A DNA stretch of 64,000 nt from Prillingera fragicola (Eukaryota > Basidiomycota > Tremellomycetes > Trichosporonales > Trichosporonaceae). Below the pieces are notes generated by a model. The model was not told the DNA's origin and made no database searches. It saw only the letters and a list, made by a program, of their open reading frames with translations. The stretch covers positions 2,170,001-2,234,000 of the forward strand of contig BEDY01000003.1 in NCBI GenBank assembly GCA_002335605.1, in the 5' to 3' direction. Positions 32,988 through 43,809 of the stretch are shown here, one piece after another (positions within the stretch are counted from its first letter, which is position 1; each line of letters starts with the position of its first letter). The translations under genes and the position numbers were made by a program.

Positions 32988-35689
32988 ATGGCACAGTTTA
33001 TGGGTGGCGGCGCAGTAGACTGTGGCCCCTCGACCGCTCTTAAAGATGTGTCATCCCTCGTAGAGCGCGACTATGGTGTACAGCGTGTAGGTGACAGGTT
33101 TACTGGTACTGCAAGCAGCTGCTGACAACATAGGACCGCTTTGCATCCACATCCTCGGGAGGTTCAGGTTCAGGCTCCAGCGCAGTACGTTCAGTCACAC
33201 GCTCATGCCAGTATCACACACTGACCTCTGCAGTTTCGTACCCGCCCTGGTGCGCAACCCCAGGCTCAAGCCGGCCCCGCCCACCAGTCACCCTTTGATC
33301 TGAACCAGCTCCGCTCGCATCTTCCCGGTCAGACGGCCTCACCTGGACCTGTCGCAGGTGGGCCCATCGTTGGTCAAGCCCAACAGGCTCAATGGGCCCA
33401 GGGCTATGGCTCGGCAGCGCCTTTGTCCAAAGGCAAGGGTCGTGCCGAGACAAGCAGCTGGGGTGGAGAGTTTGACAGCCAGCGTGCATCGCCGGTGACG
33501 CGCGTTGCAACCGGCTCTCCCCAGGCCCAGGCGCCGTTCCAGAACGGCCCTGCTCCGCTGGCGCCATGGCAGCGGACATCAGCCTACGCTCCCCAGCAAA
33601 TGTACCAGCCGCAGATGTCGCAAACCCAATACATGCCCCAGCAGCCCATGTACCACCCTCCACCAGCCCAGTTTGCCGCTCCTCCCCCTCCGCCTCAGGT
33701 CATCACCCCGCTCCCCACGCAACTCGCCGCACGAGCCCCCGAAGTCGCCCAGAATCTCGAGCAGGCAGCCGACAAGCAACGGCCCGATGACGATCTCGCG
33801 CGCACGGCACAGGGTCTAGTGGATCAGCTTGGACCTGAGCTCGAAGGAACCAAGCTCGGGGACAGCCAGTTTGTCAAACTTTTGCGAGGACTTGGCGACG
33901 GCTCGGTCGTGGTCAAGGAGGGCGACAACACTGCGAGGCAGGGAACAGAGGCGGGCGAGGGTGCGACGTTTGTCTCGTCCACTAGCGGCGGTGACTGGGC
34001 GACCGACTTCCTGCACAGCGAGCCCACACTCGCCGGCCTACCCCCACTGGCGCAGTCGACGTCGCGCTCCAGCATGACGTTTGAGAATGCGCCTCCTCCT
34101 CAGCAGGTGTGGGGCGACCAGTTCCAATCTGCGCTGTCCATGGACGACGGCATGACGCAGCAGCGCCGCAAGAGCGTGCACTTTGACGAGACTGGCGGCG
34201 TGCCCCGCAACCTCGACGAAGCAATGGCAAGCGCAACGACAGTACCTGGCCAGGGAGCGCAGTGGGAGGACCCGCTGCAGGACGACTTGGACGACGAGTT
34301 TGACACCGAGGCTCTCCAGCACTTTAACGGTCTGCACAACCCCGTGCCCCAGACGGCGATGAATCTCAGCAACGCCCAGCAGGGCAGCTGGGGAGAGCTC
34401 CAAAACGACTGGGACCAGGGCTTTGCCCACATTGTCCAGCCGGAGCCATACCTCTTCCACAACGCCAACCCATACACGCTCGGCGCCCCGATCGTGCGCG
34501 AGCTCTCCCCAACAACAATGGTGAGTGTCTGTGCGCCCCGCACTTTGCTGTACCGCAAGTCCGAAACTGACATTTCCAGGGTGTTCTCGAGCTTGAAGCG
34601 GCCGTCCAGCAGGACCCGCGGGACGCAGCGGCCTGGCTCGCACTGGGTCTCAAGCAACAGGAAAACGAGCGCGAGGACGCAGCAATCCGGGCGCTCGCGC
34701 AGGCCGTCCAGCTTGCCCCGAAAACGCGCGCGGCGTACCTCGCCCTGGCGGTGAGCTACACCAACGAGGGCAACGACGCCCAGGCGCACGAGGCGCTTGA
34801 GCGCTGGATCGAGCTCGGCGATGGTGCAGGTGCTGTGTCTGAGGCGCCTGGGGAGACTGCAGAGGAGCGTCAGGCCCGCATCGTGGAGCGTCTCATTGCT
34901 ATTGCTCGTCAGCGCCCCGACGACCTCGACGTGGACGTCCAGGTTGCTCTTGGTGTGCTCTTCAACTCGTCAGAGGTGAGTTTGCTGCCTTCACTCGCGC
35001 AGCACAAGCTGACTATGGCAGGACTACCAAAAGGCAGAGGACTGCTTCCTCGCCGCTCTCGAGGCGCGCCCAGACGTGAGTACCGCTGTGTTTGAGCTGT
35101 AGCAAGCGCCGAGATATCGCACATTGAGCGCTCGGCTTGTTCGTGACTACCATTGCCGGTTTCCGCGCTGGATATCGCGCATGGCCGACGCCACTCCGAG
35201 ATTGGCGGGGCAATCTCGGATACACCCCACGGCCGTCGGCTTTCTCCGGGCCGCCCACCCCTCCACTTTCCATGTCCACCACCCTGAACCCATCGAAGTG
35301 TATACTGACGAGCACAGGACTGGGTCCTCTACAACCGTCTCGGCGCTACGCTGGCCAACAGCGGCCGCTCCCACGAGGCTATCAAGTACTACCACCGCGC
35401 GCTGAGCCTGCACCCCAACTTTGTCCGCGCCCAGTTCAACCTCGGCATCAGCTACATCAACCTGGCGCAGTACCGCCTCGCCGCCCAGTGTATCCTCGAC
35501 GCGATCCGTCTGCAGCACGCAGACGTCACTGAGGGCTACGCTGCCGATACCGCGGGCAGCAACGCCAAGGGCGTGACTAGCGATGCGCTGTGGACGACCC
35601 TCCGCATGGCGTGCCTGCACCTCCAGCGCCCCGAGCTCGTCGCGCTGGCCAACCACCACGACCTTTCTGGTTTCCCTCTTGAATTGTAA
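32988..35689 (+). CDS. PEX5: Peroxisomal targeting signal 1 receptor PEX5
   Basis: Cycling receptor that carries PTS1 proteins into peroxisomes. The N-terminus, MAQFMGGGAVDCG, has the conserved Cys (C12) used for monoubiquitination and export. The disordered N-terminal half contains WxxxF-type docking motifs WGGEF, WATDF, WGDQF and WDQGF. The C-terminal half is a TPR domain: LELEAAVQQDPRDAAAW, ALGLKQQENEREDAAI, AYLALAVSYTNEGN, then after a spacer DVQVALGVLFNSSEDYQKAE, DWVLYNRLGATLANSGR and FVRAQFNLGISYINLAQY, ending near FPLEL. Introns lie between the first three exons (33088 to about 33234), at about 34520-34579 and 34976-35022, and one of 242 nt at 35076-35317. The 3' end is 128 bp from the stop of the convergent glucosyltransferase. 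Confidence 0.95.
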
Positions 35690-35817
35690 TCTCCTTTGAG
35701 TCTTTCCTTGCCCTTATCCTTGGTCTTGTCCCTGTCCCCGTCCGATGTCAGATGAGATAGACGAGCTTTGTATGCATTTACCCACGTGGACGACATCGCA
35801 TCGAGTCCTACAAATTC

Positions 35818-38800
35818 TTACAACTCACCGGACGTCTGGCGCGACCCCGACGTCTGGCGAGTAGCCTTACCCTGCCCGACCCACTGCTCACTACTCATCC
35901 TCTCCCCCGCCCCATCCCCCGCGCCCTCCATCTCGCTGCCCGTAAACCCCGTCCCGACACTAGACCCGCTCGCAGCACTCCCCCTCCGGCCCGTCCACCG
36001 CTCACTCGTGCCCGCCCAAGCCAGGTCGGCCGTGGACGCCGTCTCGGACCGGTCGTCCACGCTGTCCACAGACAGCTGCGGGACGGGCGGGAAGGGCTTG
36101 CCCCCTTCTGCAGTGTATACAGCGTTGCCGCCCGTGGACGCACTGGTGGCGCCGGCCGTACTCGTCGAGAGCGCAGGTGACGCCGCGCGGCCCTTGCCGT
36201 GAACCGGCGAGTCCTTGGGTGCGGGCTTTGGCGGCTCGTCGGCGCTGGTGCTGCCGCTCTTGCTCCCCTCGGGACGTACAGTGTCGCTGCTCCGCCGCGA
36301 ATGGCCGGGGGAGCGAAACCGCTTGAGCGAGTCAAACATGCCGTCAAAACTCTGGCGCGACGCGCTCTTCCGCCCCGACGACGGGGGTTTGGTCTTGCTG
36401 CCGCCGGGGGAGGAGCGCGTGCCCATGCCCATCCCCGCGGTGCGCGTGCCGGGGACGCCGAGGAGTTCCTCGCCGACGAGCTTGGCAGGCATGCTCGGGT
36501 CGTACCCGCTTAGCAGGGCTTGTTCGGCCTTTGCCCGGCGTTCCGCCTCGACTTTGCGGCGCATGTCGACGAACTTGGGGCCCACGAGCGTCTCCCAGAA
36601 ATCGACAATGCGGCGGCGCTCCTGCTTGGAGAGAGTTTTTGCCGCTTCGTGCGACTGCTGTTCCCTTGGGTGGCTCAGGACCGAGCGGTGGTGCATCAGT
36701 CCTGCAGAGGAGAGCGCCGCGCGGGCACCGCGGAAAGCACCGGCTGTGGGGTGGACGACGAGGCCGAGGGCGCCGCCTGCTGGTCGGGCGAGCAGGTTGA
36801 CCACTTGATGTCAGTGATGCTCGTGTGGCGGGGACTTACAGCTCTTGATGGATCCGTCAATGAGTCCGCTCACGCCGTCCTTCTTCGCGCCCTGGTAGGG
36901 CTCAGTGACGAGGCCCGTGGTTCCGTCCCAGATACCGTAGGCGAGGCCCTTCCAGCCCTCGTTCCAGCCAGACTTGAACGAGTCGACCTTGCCGCGCCGG
37001 CGCACTTCCGAGCCCATGAGGCCCGGGACATTGTCGAGGCCTTCCTGGAAGGAAGAGATGACATCAAAGGAGCCTTTCGGGAGGCCGATCATGAGGTTGG
37101 TCAGGCCTTTTTGCTGGTCGTCAGCGTTGCTCCTGATTGTTAACTCACAGGAGCATAGAATAGCTGGCCGGTGCCCATGACCGCCTTGCCGCCGAGGTTG
37201 AGGATAGCCTGGCCCATGGCCGACACCGGGTCGACAAGATGGCGTGTGGGCTCGTACTCGGCAGAACCTTGTCATCAGCTGAGTTAAACTGTTTGGACTC
37301 ACGATGAGGAACAAGCTGGCGCCAGCCCAGCACCTTCTCTTCCACCAAGACCGCGGCCACAGCTCCAGAGAGACGAATAGCGTACGTCTCGGACCACCAC
37401 ATTGCAGCCCGTTTCTCATCAATCTCGCACCGCATGTTCAGCAGCGGCAAGTGATCGTGGAAAGAGTTGACACCCATGAGCGTCGAGTCCTGAGCCCTAA
37501 TATTCTGTCCCACAACCTTTGCCGCAGCCTTGGCCTCGTCGGATAAGGCGACTTGGATAGCCTCGGCGAGGTTCTGGGCCGTGAGCTCGGCATGCGGAAT
37601 CGGCTTTGGCCCTGCCTTGGCGTGATAAATCGCATTGCCCCAGAACCACTGGTCGCCGAAAAACGGCACCACGATCGTGGGCAGGCCATTGCTCAATCCG
37701 GCGCATGTCGTGCCAGCGCCGCCGTGGTGGCAGACCGCCTGGACGCGGCCGTCGGCAAAGAGCCAGTCGTGAGGGACATCGCCCTTGATGATAAAGACGT
37801 CGTTCGGCACGTCGATCGAGCCGCCGATCTTGGCCCACCCTGCTGAAACGACGGCGCGCACGCCCGCTTTCGTCACTGCTTCGATGATCGAGTTTGTGAG
37901 CTTGGTCGGGTCGGCGACTACCACTGAGCCGAATCTGGCGTCAGCGCCTCCCGGAAGGCAAGACTTACCCTATGTAGATTGGGGCAGACCCGGACTTGAG
38001 GAAGAGCAGCAAGTCACTGTCAGGCTCGTACTTGCGTGTGTCGGCCGGCATGGAGTAGAACCCAACCACGTCAATGTTGTTCTTCCAATCTCCAGGCTTG
38101 GGGAGCAGCGACTCGGCCCAGGCGTAGGTATAGGGAATCTTAAGGCGCTCAAGCACCAGTGGGCCAGTTGCAGGTGCCAGAGGGCGGAGGCCGAGAATGT
38201 TGTATCGGAAAGAGTTGACCACGCCACCGAGCCCTTGCCACATCCTAGGCTGTCAGTTGCGCCAAAGCACCCAGACTCACAAAGCGTCTGCCAGAATAAA
38301 ACTCGACCAGTTACTTATAGCCGTGTCAGCATTGGCCTTTGCCTTGACCATGGGATGCGTGAACGCCGTCGTAGGCGTCCAGGGCATGGTGAAAGACATG
38401 AGCAGCGGAATGCCCAGCGCCTCAGCCACATGGATGTGCGCAAATGCGGGCGGGTTGCTGATGATCGCGTCGGCACCGAATGGCTGGCCATTCTGCTCGT
38501 TGGGGCTGAAACAAGCACGATAACACCCCATGAGCATCTCTTTGACCATTTTCTTCTTTTTGCGAATATCGCCGTTAAACAGCGATTCCATACCGGGGAT
38601 CAGGCCCGGGTCTGGCTTTAGCAGTTGCGCACGAGTGTGGACGTACTCTTTACCATGTATGCCATGAGCTCGTGTGGGTCACCACCTATGCTAAAGTGCT
38701 CAAGGTTCCCGGTGAGAGGTCGGCCCTCGGCAGACGTGAGGCCGGCGAGGCGGACACTGGCGTCGTTGACGAGCTTGAGGAAATCGGGGTGCGTAGCAAT

Positions 38801-39350
38801 ACGCACACGGTGTCCACGAGTGGTGATCAGCCTAAGGGCCAGGGCCACATAAGGCTGCACGTCGCCTGCAAAGTCAGCTCACACTTATAGATGGACCGCA
38901 CCTCGTGAGCCGACAATGAAGATGACAATGTTGAGTGGCGGGCAATTGGCGCTCGAAAGCTTATCGACGTCGAGCTCCTCCACAATTGGCGACTCCAGTC
39001 CGGGCTTGATAGGGAGCTCTCCAAGATCGACATGAACGTCCAACTGGCCCGCCTTGGTGACCGACATCTTGTACCCGGCATCATCGCCGGTGTCGAGGTC
39101 TGACGTCAGTGGCAAGCCAGATGAGTAAATACATACTGCTCTCATCATCGCCTTCGATAAACTTTTTGATTAACTTTGGGTCTGCGAGGGCCGCGGCATC
39201 GCCTGGGCCGAGCTTGACTTCGGTTGTGGCCTCTGCGGATGAGGGCTCGCCGGAGGAGCCAGCGTTGTAGGGCGGGAGATCCTCAGCTGCGGTGTGCTGC
39301 GAGGCGGCGTCCTCGGCGGCGTCTGGGGTAGAGGGGTTCTTGTCCTTCAT
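35818..39350 (-). CDS. UDP-glycosyltransferase, sterol 3-beta-glucosyltransferase-like
   Basis: Predicted to transfer a sugar from a UDP donor to a lipid acceptor, as fungal sterol glucosyltransferases (UGT51/Atg26 group) do. After an acidic N-terminus (MKDKNPSTPDAAED) comes the GT28-like acceptor domain: NIVIFIVGSRGDVQPYVALA, GHRVRIATHPDF and LIPGMESLF. The donor domain has PIYIGFGSVVV, DWLFADGRVQAVCHHGGAGTT and LPTIVVPFFGDQWFWG, the UDP-sugar signature. Unlike Atg26, no PH or GRAM domain precedes it. The long C-terminal part contains Gly-rich amphipathic segments (GLTNLMIGLPKGSFDV, YQGAKKDGVSGLIDG), an Arg/Lys helix and a Ser-rich tail. About ten short introns are seen. Substrate is inferred from the family only. 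Confidence 0.88.
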
Positions 39351-39876
39351 GGCTGGTTTGTAGTTAAGGGAGTAGATGTGCTTATGGGGGTATCGATATC
39401 GGGTCGCCTTTTAAAGCGAAACCGCAGAGATCGTAGAGATAATCTCTGGAGATGCCGAGGTCCGAGGTTGGATCGGGGTTTCCGAGATTGCTGTGGGACT
39501 GCTTGTTGATGCTGAGCTGATCGAATGCGGTGCTTATGGATCGATGAGCAATTGAATGGGACGATGAGATAGAGTACAACGATGGCAAAGACGATGCTGT
39601 GGCCGCGCAAAGTAGGCAAGAGCAAAGCTTGTGGTCCAGACCGATCGATGACCCGTTTGCGTGAGACTTGGTGGATGGATGTGGTTCCGAAGTGGCATCC
39701 GATCTAGGCACAATGACGTCTCACACCCCACCACCCACTGCTCCCCTGTGCTCTCGTAATGTTACGCTGCTTGTCAATTGCAGGCTCCTGTATTAGTGCT
39801 CCTGCTGTCCGTCACTGTGTGGACTGCGTGACAGCACAGGTGTGCATGGTACCAGTACAACAATCTCACGCCCATT
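39351..39876. other. Intergenic region
   Basis: 526 bp between the glucosyltransferase start and the end of the F-box-like gene, both on the minus strand. It likely contains the glucosyltransferase promoter. Only short spurious frames are present. Confidence 0.5.
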
Positions 39877-41298
39877 CTATGCAAAAAAGGACACATGCTC
39901 CCCCACATCCAAATCCACAGGCCAATGAGCAAACGTCCTGTCTAAGAACAGGTCGCGATCAACCTGTGCGATACATGGCACGCCATGGTACTCTACTTTG
40001 GCATCCGCAGCATCCGGAACATCATCGGGATCCAAATCGTCGTCGTCTGTCGGGTCGGCCTGCTCAGCGATCGCTTCCAGCAGCTCGTCGCGTGCGTGCT
40101 GCCCAAACGACCTTCGGAGATGCATGCGGACAAGTGTGCCGTGTGCGCGACACGCGGTCGCGAGGGGGTCGTCGGCACCGTCGGCATCATAATCTCCCTC
40201 GCCAGTCGCACAGGGCGTGCAGTGAATCCGCGAGATGGGGCCGAGGACCGGTGGGAAATCCGAGCCGACGCCATGATAGTCAATGCTCTCTGGGTGCCAA
40301 TCGATCAATAGCACAGCCATGACGCGGGGCAGGAGAACCGGGTCAAGCACGCCGGCAGCGGACCCCGCCCGCGCCGGAGGATAGTAGATGTGCACATGCC
40401 GTGGGGAGAGATGCTTGACGAGCGTCTCGCCGACAAACGCTTTGCCGCTCCGTGGCCGCCCAAAGAAGGCCAAGCCGGAGTTTACCAGTGGCCGGAACAA
40501 TGGCGCCCCCAGGGTGATGTCGGCTACGCCTCTTAGTAGATTGGGATAAGTGAGCATGGCTTCTGCTAGGGAGACGGCCGCCTGGGGGTCGGCGATGGTG
40601 AGGCTGCGAACGTGGTGGAGGAGCGCGACTTTGCGCGGGGTGCCCGGGGCTGCATAGGCGGCACACCCGTTGCCGTCGTCCTCGGATGCGCGGGCTTCGA
40701 GGGCAGCGGCAGCGAGATAGTCCAGTCCGAGTGCGTGGAGAACTGTTTCCCTGTTGTCTTTTGTTACGTTGAGAGATGCGTAGAGGTGCGGCGTGACCGC
40801 GTCGTTCCATGCCTGCGACACGCGCGAGGCGGCACACAAGTCAGCCGCCGGCAGCCCCGCAATGTGCTCCTGGATCATGACCTTGATCTCTGGCGCGAGG
40901 TCGGCAAGGCGGAAATGTGGAGGAGGCGCCTTGAGGGCCATGGTGGCGTGCGGCGGTGCAGAGCCGTTAGCCATGAGAGTGTGTGTAGTTGTAAGAGACA
41001 TTGGATGGTCCGAGAAGTCGGAAAGGTCGAGATGGAGCTTGGGATGGATGTCCCGGTTAACTGCGACTCTGGGGCGCCAGAGTCGCGTGCCGTGCCTGGA
41101 AAGGGGTGCAACTCGGTCTGCCTGGGTGTCGTTGGCGGTAGCACCGACTGAGCTCGCCACTGGCAGGAAGGATTTGGAGTCAGGCTGCGGCAGGAGTGCG
41201 GGGCGTGTGGGGGCGACGGAGGAGCAGGTGGACGTGAACGCCAGTGAGCTCGGCGCGCGGAGTGCTCGGTAGTTCCGTGCCACAGTGCTACATCTCAT
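39877..41298 (-). CDS. F-box-like orphan protein
   Basis: Hypothetical protein of up to 473 residues with no intron. The only domain-like segment is FRLADLAPEIKVMIQEHI followed by DLCAASRVSQAWNDAVTPHL, which fits an F-box (substrate adaptor of SCF ubiquitin ligases). Downstream sequence (HHVRSLTIAD, RHVHIYYPP, IDYHGVGSDFPPVLGP) looks like a diverged adaptor domain but has no repeat I recognise. The frame is open from ATG 41298; ATG 41001 (MSLTTTHTLM) is an alternative that removes about 100 residues of poor coding character and may be the true start. An acidic patch (DDDDLDPDD) lies near the C-terminus. F-box identity is moderate; function unknown. Confidence 0.65.
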   Translation of the reverse strand: MRCSTVARNYRALRAPSSLAFTSTCSSVAPTRPALLPQPDSKSFLPVASSVGATANDTQADRVAPLSRHGTRLWRPRVAVNRDIHPKLHLDLSDFSDHPMSLTTTHTLMANGSAPPHATMALKAPPPHFRLADLAPEIKVMIQEHIAGLPAADLCAASRVSQAWNDAVTPHLYASLNVTKDNRETVLHALGLDYLAAAALEARASEDDGNGCAAYAAPGTPRKVALLHHVRSLTIADPQAAVSLAEAMLTYPNLLRGVADITLGAPLFRPLVNSGLAFFGRPRSGKAFVGETLVKHLSPRHVHIYYPPARAGSAAGVLDPVLLPRVMAVLLIDWHPESIDYHGVGSDFPPVLGPISRIHCTPCATGEGDYDADGADDPLATACRAHGTLVRMHLRRSFGQHARDELLEAIAEQADPTDDDDLDPDDVPDAADAKVEYHGVPCIAQVDRDLFLDRTFAHWPVDLDVGEHVSFFA

Positions 41299-41734
41299 CT
41301 ATGTCTGGCATCGGTCAAGAACGAAGAAACACATTGCCTCAAGCAGATAGATGTTGAGCAGTTGAGGTTATGCATGATTGCCAGCAGCTCGAGCCTCTAA
41401 GCACCTTGCATGCATGTCTGATGTATGAGTTCACCATCACGGCCATCACCCGCCTACCAAGCAAAGACAATCTGGATCACGTGATCTGGTACTACCAAAG
41501 TGAATTCGCGAAAGTGTCGGCGGTAAGACTTTCCCTGAATTTTTCAGACATTCACACGTGGTCTAACCCCGACAGTGCGTGCTGCTCCCCTCCCCTGCGT
41601 CCGGTGGGTGGTGCTCGTCTTGCCAGTGGAAACCCACATTACTTGACTTCCAACCCCCAAGCAAAGTGAGTACAGACAGACGACCGACACAGACATCAAC
41701 AGTGTGCTAACCACTTTCTCTCAGATACATCAAA
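41299..41734. other. RPL11 promoter and leader
   Basis: 436 bp upstream of RPL11. It includes a probable 5'-UTR intron, 41666-41724, with a GTGAGT donor, GTGCTAACC branch region and TCTCAG acceptor, ending 10 bp before the start codon. Confidence 0.55.
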
Positions 41735-42590
41735 ATGGTACGTCGCGAACGACCCGTGGTTGGACGAGTCCCGAGTCTCGAGTTGGAGGAAGATTTGCGA
41801 AGAGAACGCAGGATGATGGGCGGGACGGGACGAGGTGGTCGCGAGGTGGAAGAGAAGGACGGACTGGAGCACGGGAGTGTGCGCAGGTTCTGCCATCGAC
41901 GGCAATGCCTTGCTGCCCTCTGCGTGCTATCCTGGAGGAGACGTGGGACTCGGGACTTGGGACCAACACAAGAACAACTCGACATTTGAACGCGTTGCTG
42001 ACCCTTCCAGGCTGAGGCTAAGAGCGCCCCCGTTAACCAGATGAAGGAGCTTCGCATTGAGAAGCTCGTCATCAGTGCGTACACTGCTTGCGAAGCGAGG
42101 TTGGAACTGGCGCTGACTATATTCAGACATCTCGGTCGGAGAGTCGGGTGACCGTCTTACTCGTGCCGCCAAGGTGCTCGAGCAGCTCACTGGTCAGACC
42201 CCCGTGACCTCGAAGGCCCGTTACACCGTCCGTTCGTTCTCGATCCGTCGTAACGAGAAGATCGCCGTCCACGTCACCATCCGTGGCCCCAAGGCCGAGG
42301 AGGTCCTTGAGCGCGCCCTCAAGGTCAAGGAGTACGAGCTCCGCAAGCGCAACTTCTCGGAGACCGGCAACTTTGGTTTCGGTATCGACGAGCACATCGA
42401 CCTCGGCATCAAGTACGACCCCGGAATCGGTATTTTCGGCATGGACTTCTACGTTGTCATGGGCCGCCCCGGCATGCGTGTCGCCAAGAGGAAGCAGAAG
42501 TCGGGCCGTGTCGGCTTCTCGCACAAGGTCAAGCCCGACCAGACCGTCTCGTGGTTCAAGCAGCGCTTCGACGGCATTGTCTCGCGCTAA
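41735..42590 (+). CDS. RPL11: 60S ribosomal protein uL5 (RPL11)
   Basis: Structural protein of the large ribosomal subunit; with uL18 it binds 5S rRNA at the central protuberance. Exon 1 is only the start codon: ATG 41735-41737 is followed at once by a GTACGT donor, and the intron runs to 42010 (273 nt). Exon 2 gives [21 protein letters not shown], and after a second intron (42075-42126, 52 nt) exon 3 continues [20 protein letters not shown]. The rest is highly conserved: [38 protein letters not shown] and [13 protein letters not shown]. Length of about 176 residues equals the family norm. Probably coordinately expressed with other ribosomal protein genes; a further intron lies in the 5' UTR. 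Confidence 0.96.
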
Positions 42591-42636
42591 GCTACTGGCG
42601 TTGAGATGAGGGCGTTGGCGTGGGATGTATATCACT

Positions 42637-42922
42637 TCATTGGCCTATCATGCCTGCTTCGGCGGCAAGGAGTGCGTGTTCAGTCTGGGCAAGGCGAGTC
42701 GCCACCTCAGGTTGGGCCCGACTGATGCATGACTTCACATAGCTGTTTACTGACCTTGCCATGGTTGCGAGATGCGTTGCAGTTGCCGAGCAGTAGTGGA
42801 GCTGATACGCGGTGAACCGCGCGGCCACTTCCTTGAAGGGGCAGAGTGATATCCTGGCTCCGTGGGCCTACAGAAAGCTCGAGGGACCAGTATGTGACTC
42901 TGCCGTCTTTCAGAGGATGCAT
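42637..42922 (-). CDS. Possible small two-exon gene, unknown function
   Basis: Tentative. ATG 42922 opens MHPLKDGRVTYWSLELS. A candidate intron of 40 nt (GTAGGC donor, TTCAAG acceptor) joins it to EVAARFTAYQLHYCSATATH and a helical tail ending LLAAEAGMIGQ at the stop. The joined peptide of about 80 residues has a sensible amphipathic composition, unlike the shadow frames nearby, but no CTRAC branch point is seen in the intron and no family is recognised. The start may lie further upstream in another exon. Confidence 0.3.
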
Positions 42923-43809
42923 CGTCAGTGTTATCTGAGATTGTTTAGGCTGTTCCACTGATCATATATGCCAGGCCCTCGGTGTACAACTCTCTGCGCA
43001 CCACAAACAACACATCCAATGCAAACCCAACACCGTCGCATTGGGCTCCACAAAACTCTGTAGAGGCATCATGCATCCCACCATGAACCTCGCGCATACT
43101 CCACAGGAGCTCATCATCATGCATAGGAGAAGGCGACGCAGCGGGTGAGCGGCATTAGCGGCGTTCCAAATGTGGCGGAAGACACTCACACAAAAGTTGG
43201 CCAGTATCCTCGCACCAGAAATACTTCAGAATGGGTACTTAAGTCCATTGTCCATCGAGTGCTCCATCTTTCCATCGCCGAGGTCGTCGTCTTTGGGCAA
43301 CGCTCTAGACAGGCCGCGGCTCTTGTTTAACATGTGAGTGTCTCTCCTCCCTCCCCTCCCCAACGACAACACCCTCGACACACCGCTGCAAGCCTGCGTT
43401 TCTATCGTCGACGCAGCGCTGCGCGGGTTACGCATGAAGAGTGGGAGGAATATTCTCCCCTATTGGCACCTCTTGTTTCAGGGCTCTTCCGGGAACTGCC
43501 AGCCGTGAGCTGCAGCGATGGTTGGGCCAATGCGCTCACTGGACAATCTGATACACCTACCTCTATCCATCCTTTCTTTGTCTAGCAGACAATGTTGTGC
43601 CGGGATGTGTTGCTGACTTGTATTCAGGTATTGTCTTGGCTTTGTATTCTTGTTTGTTCATGGATTAATGTGCTGTTACTGTCACGATTGAGCATGGGTG
43701 CGGACAACCAAGGGGGCGAAGACACTGTGGCGAGCTCACATGACAAGCAGCGCAATTGACGGTTGACACGCTTGACTGCATATTGCATCTGACATGACAG
43801 TCTACATAC
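42923..43809. other. Intergenic region
   Basis: About 890 bp with no supported gene. Several short open frames occur but none has domain features or a consistent splice pattern. Confidence 0.45.

Noticed and set aside
41738..42010. Possible C/D-box snoRNA in the RPL11 intron
   Set aside because: A box-C-like GATGATGG is present, but I found no matching D box and terminal stem.
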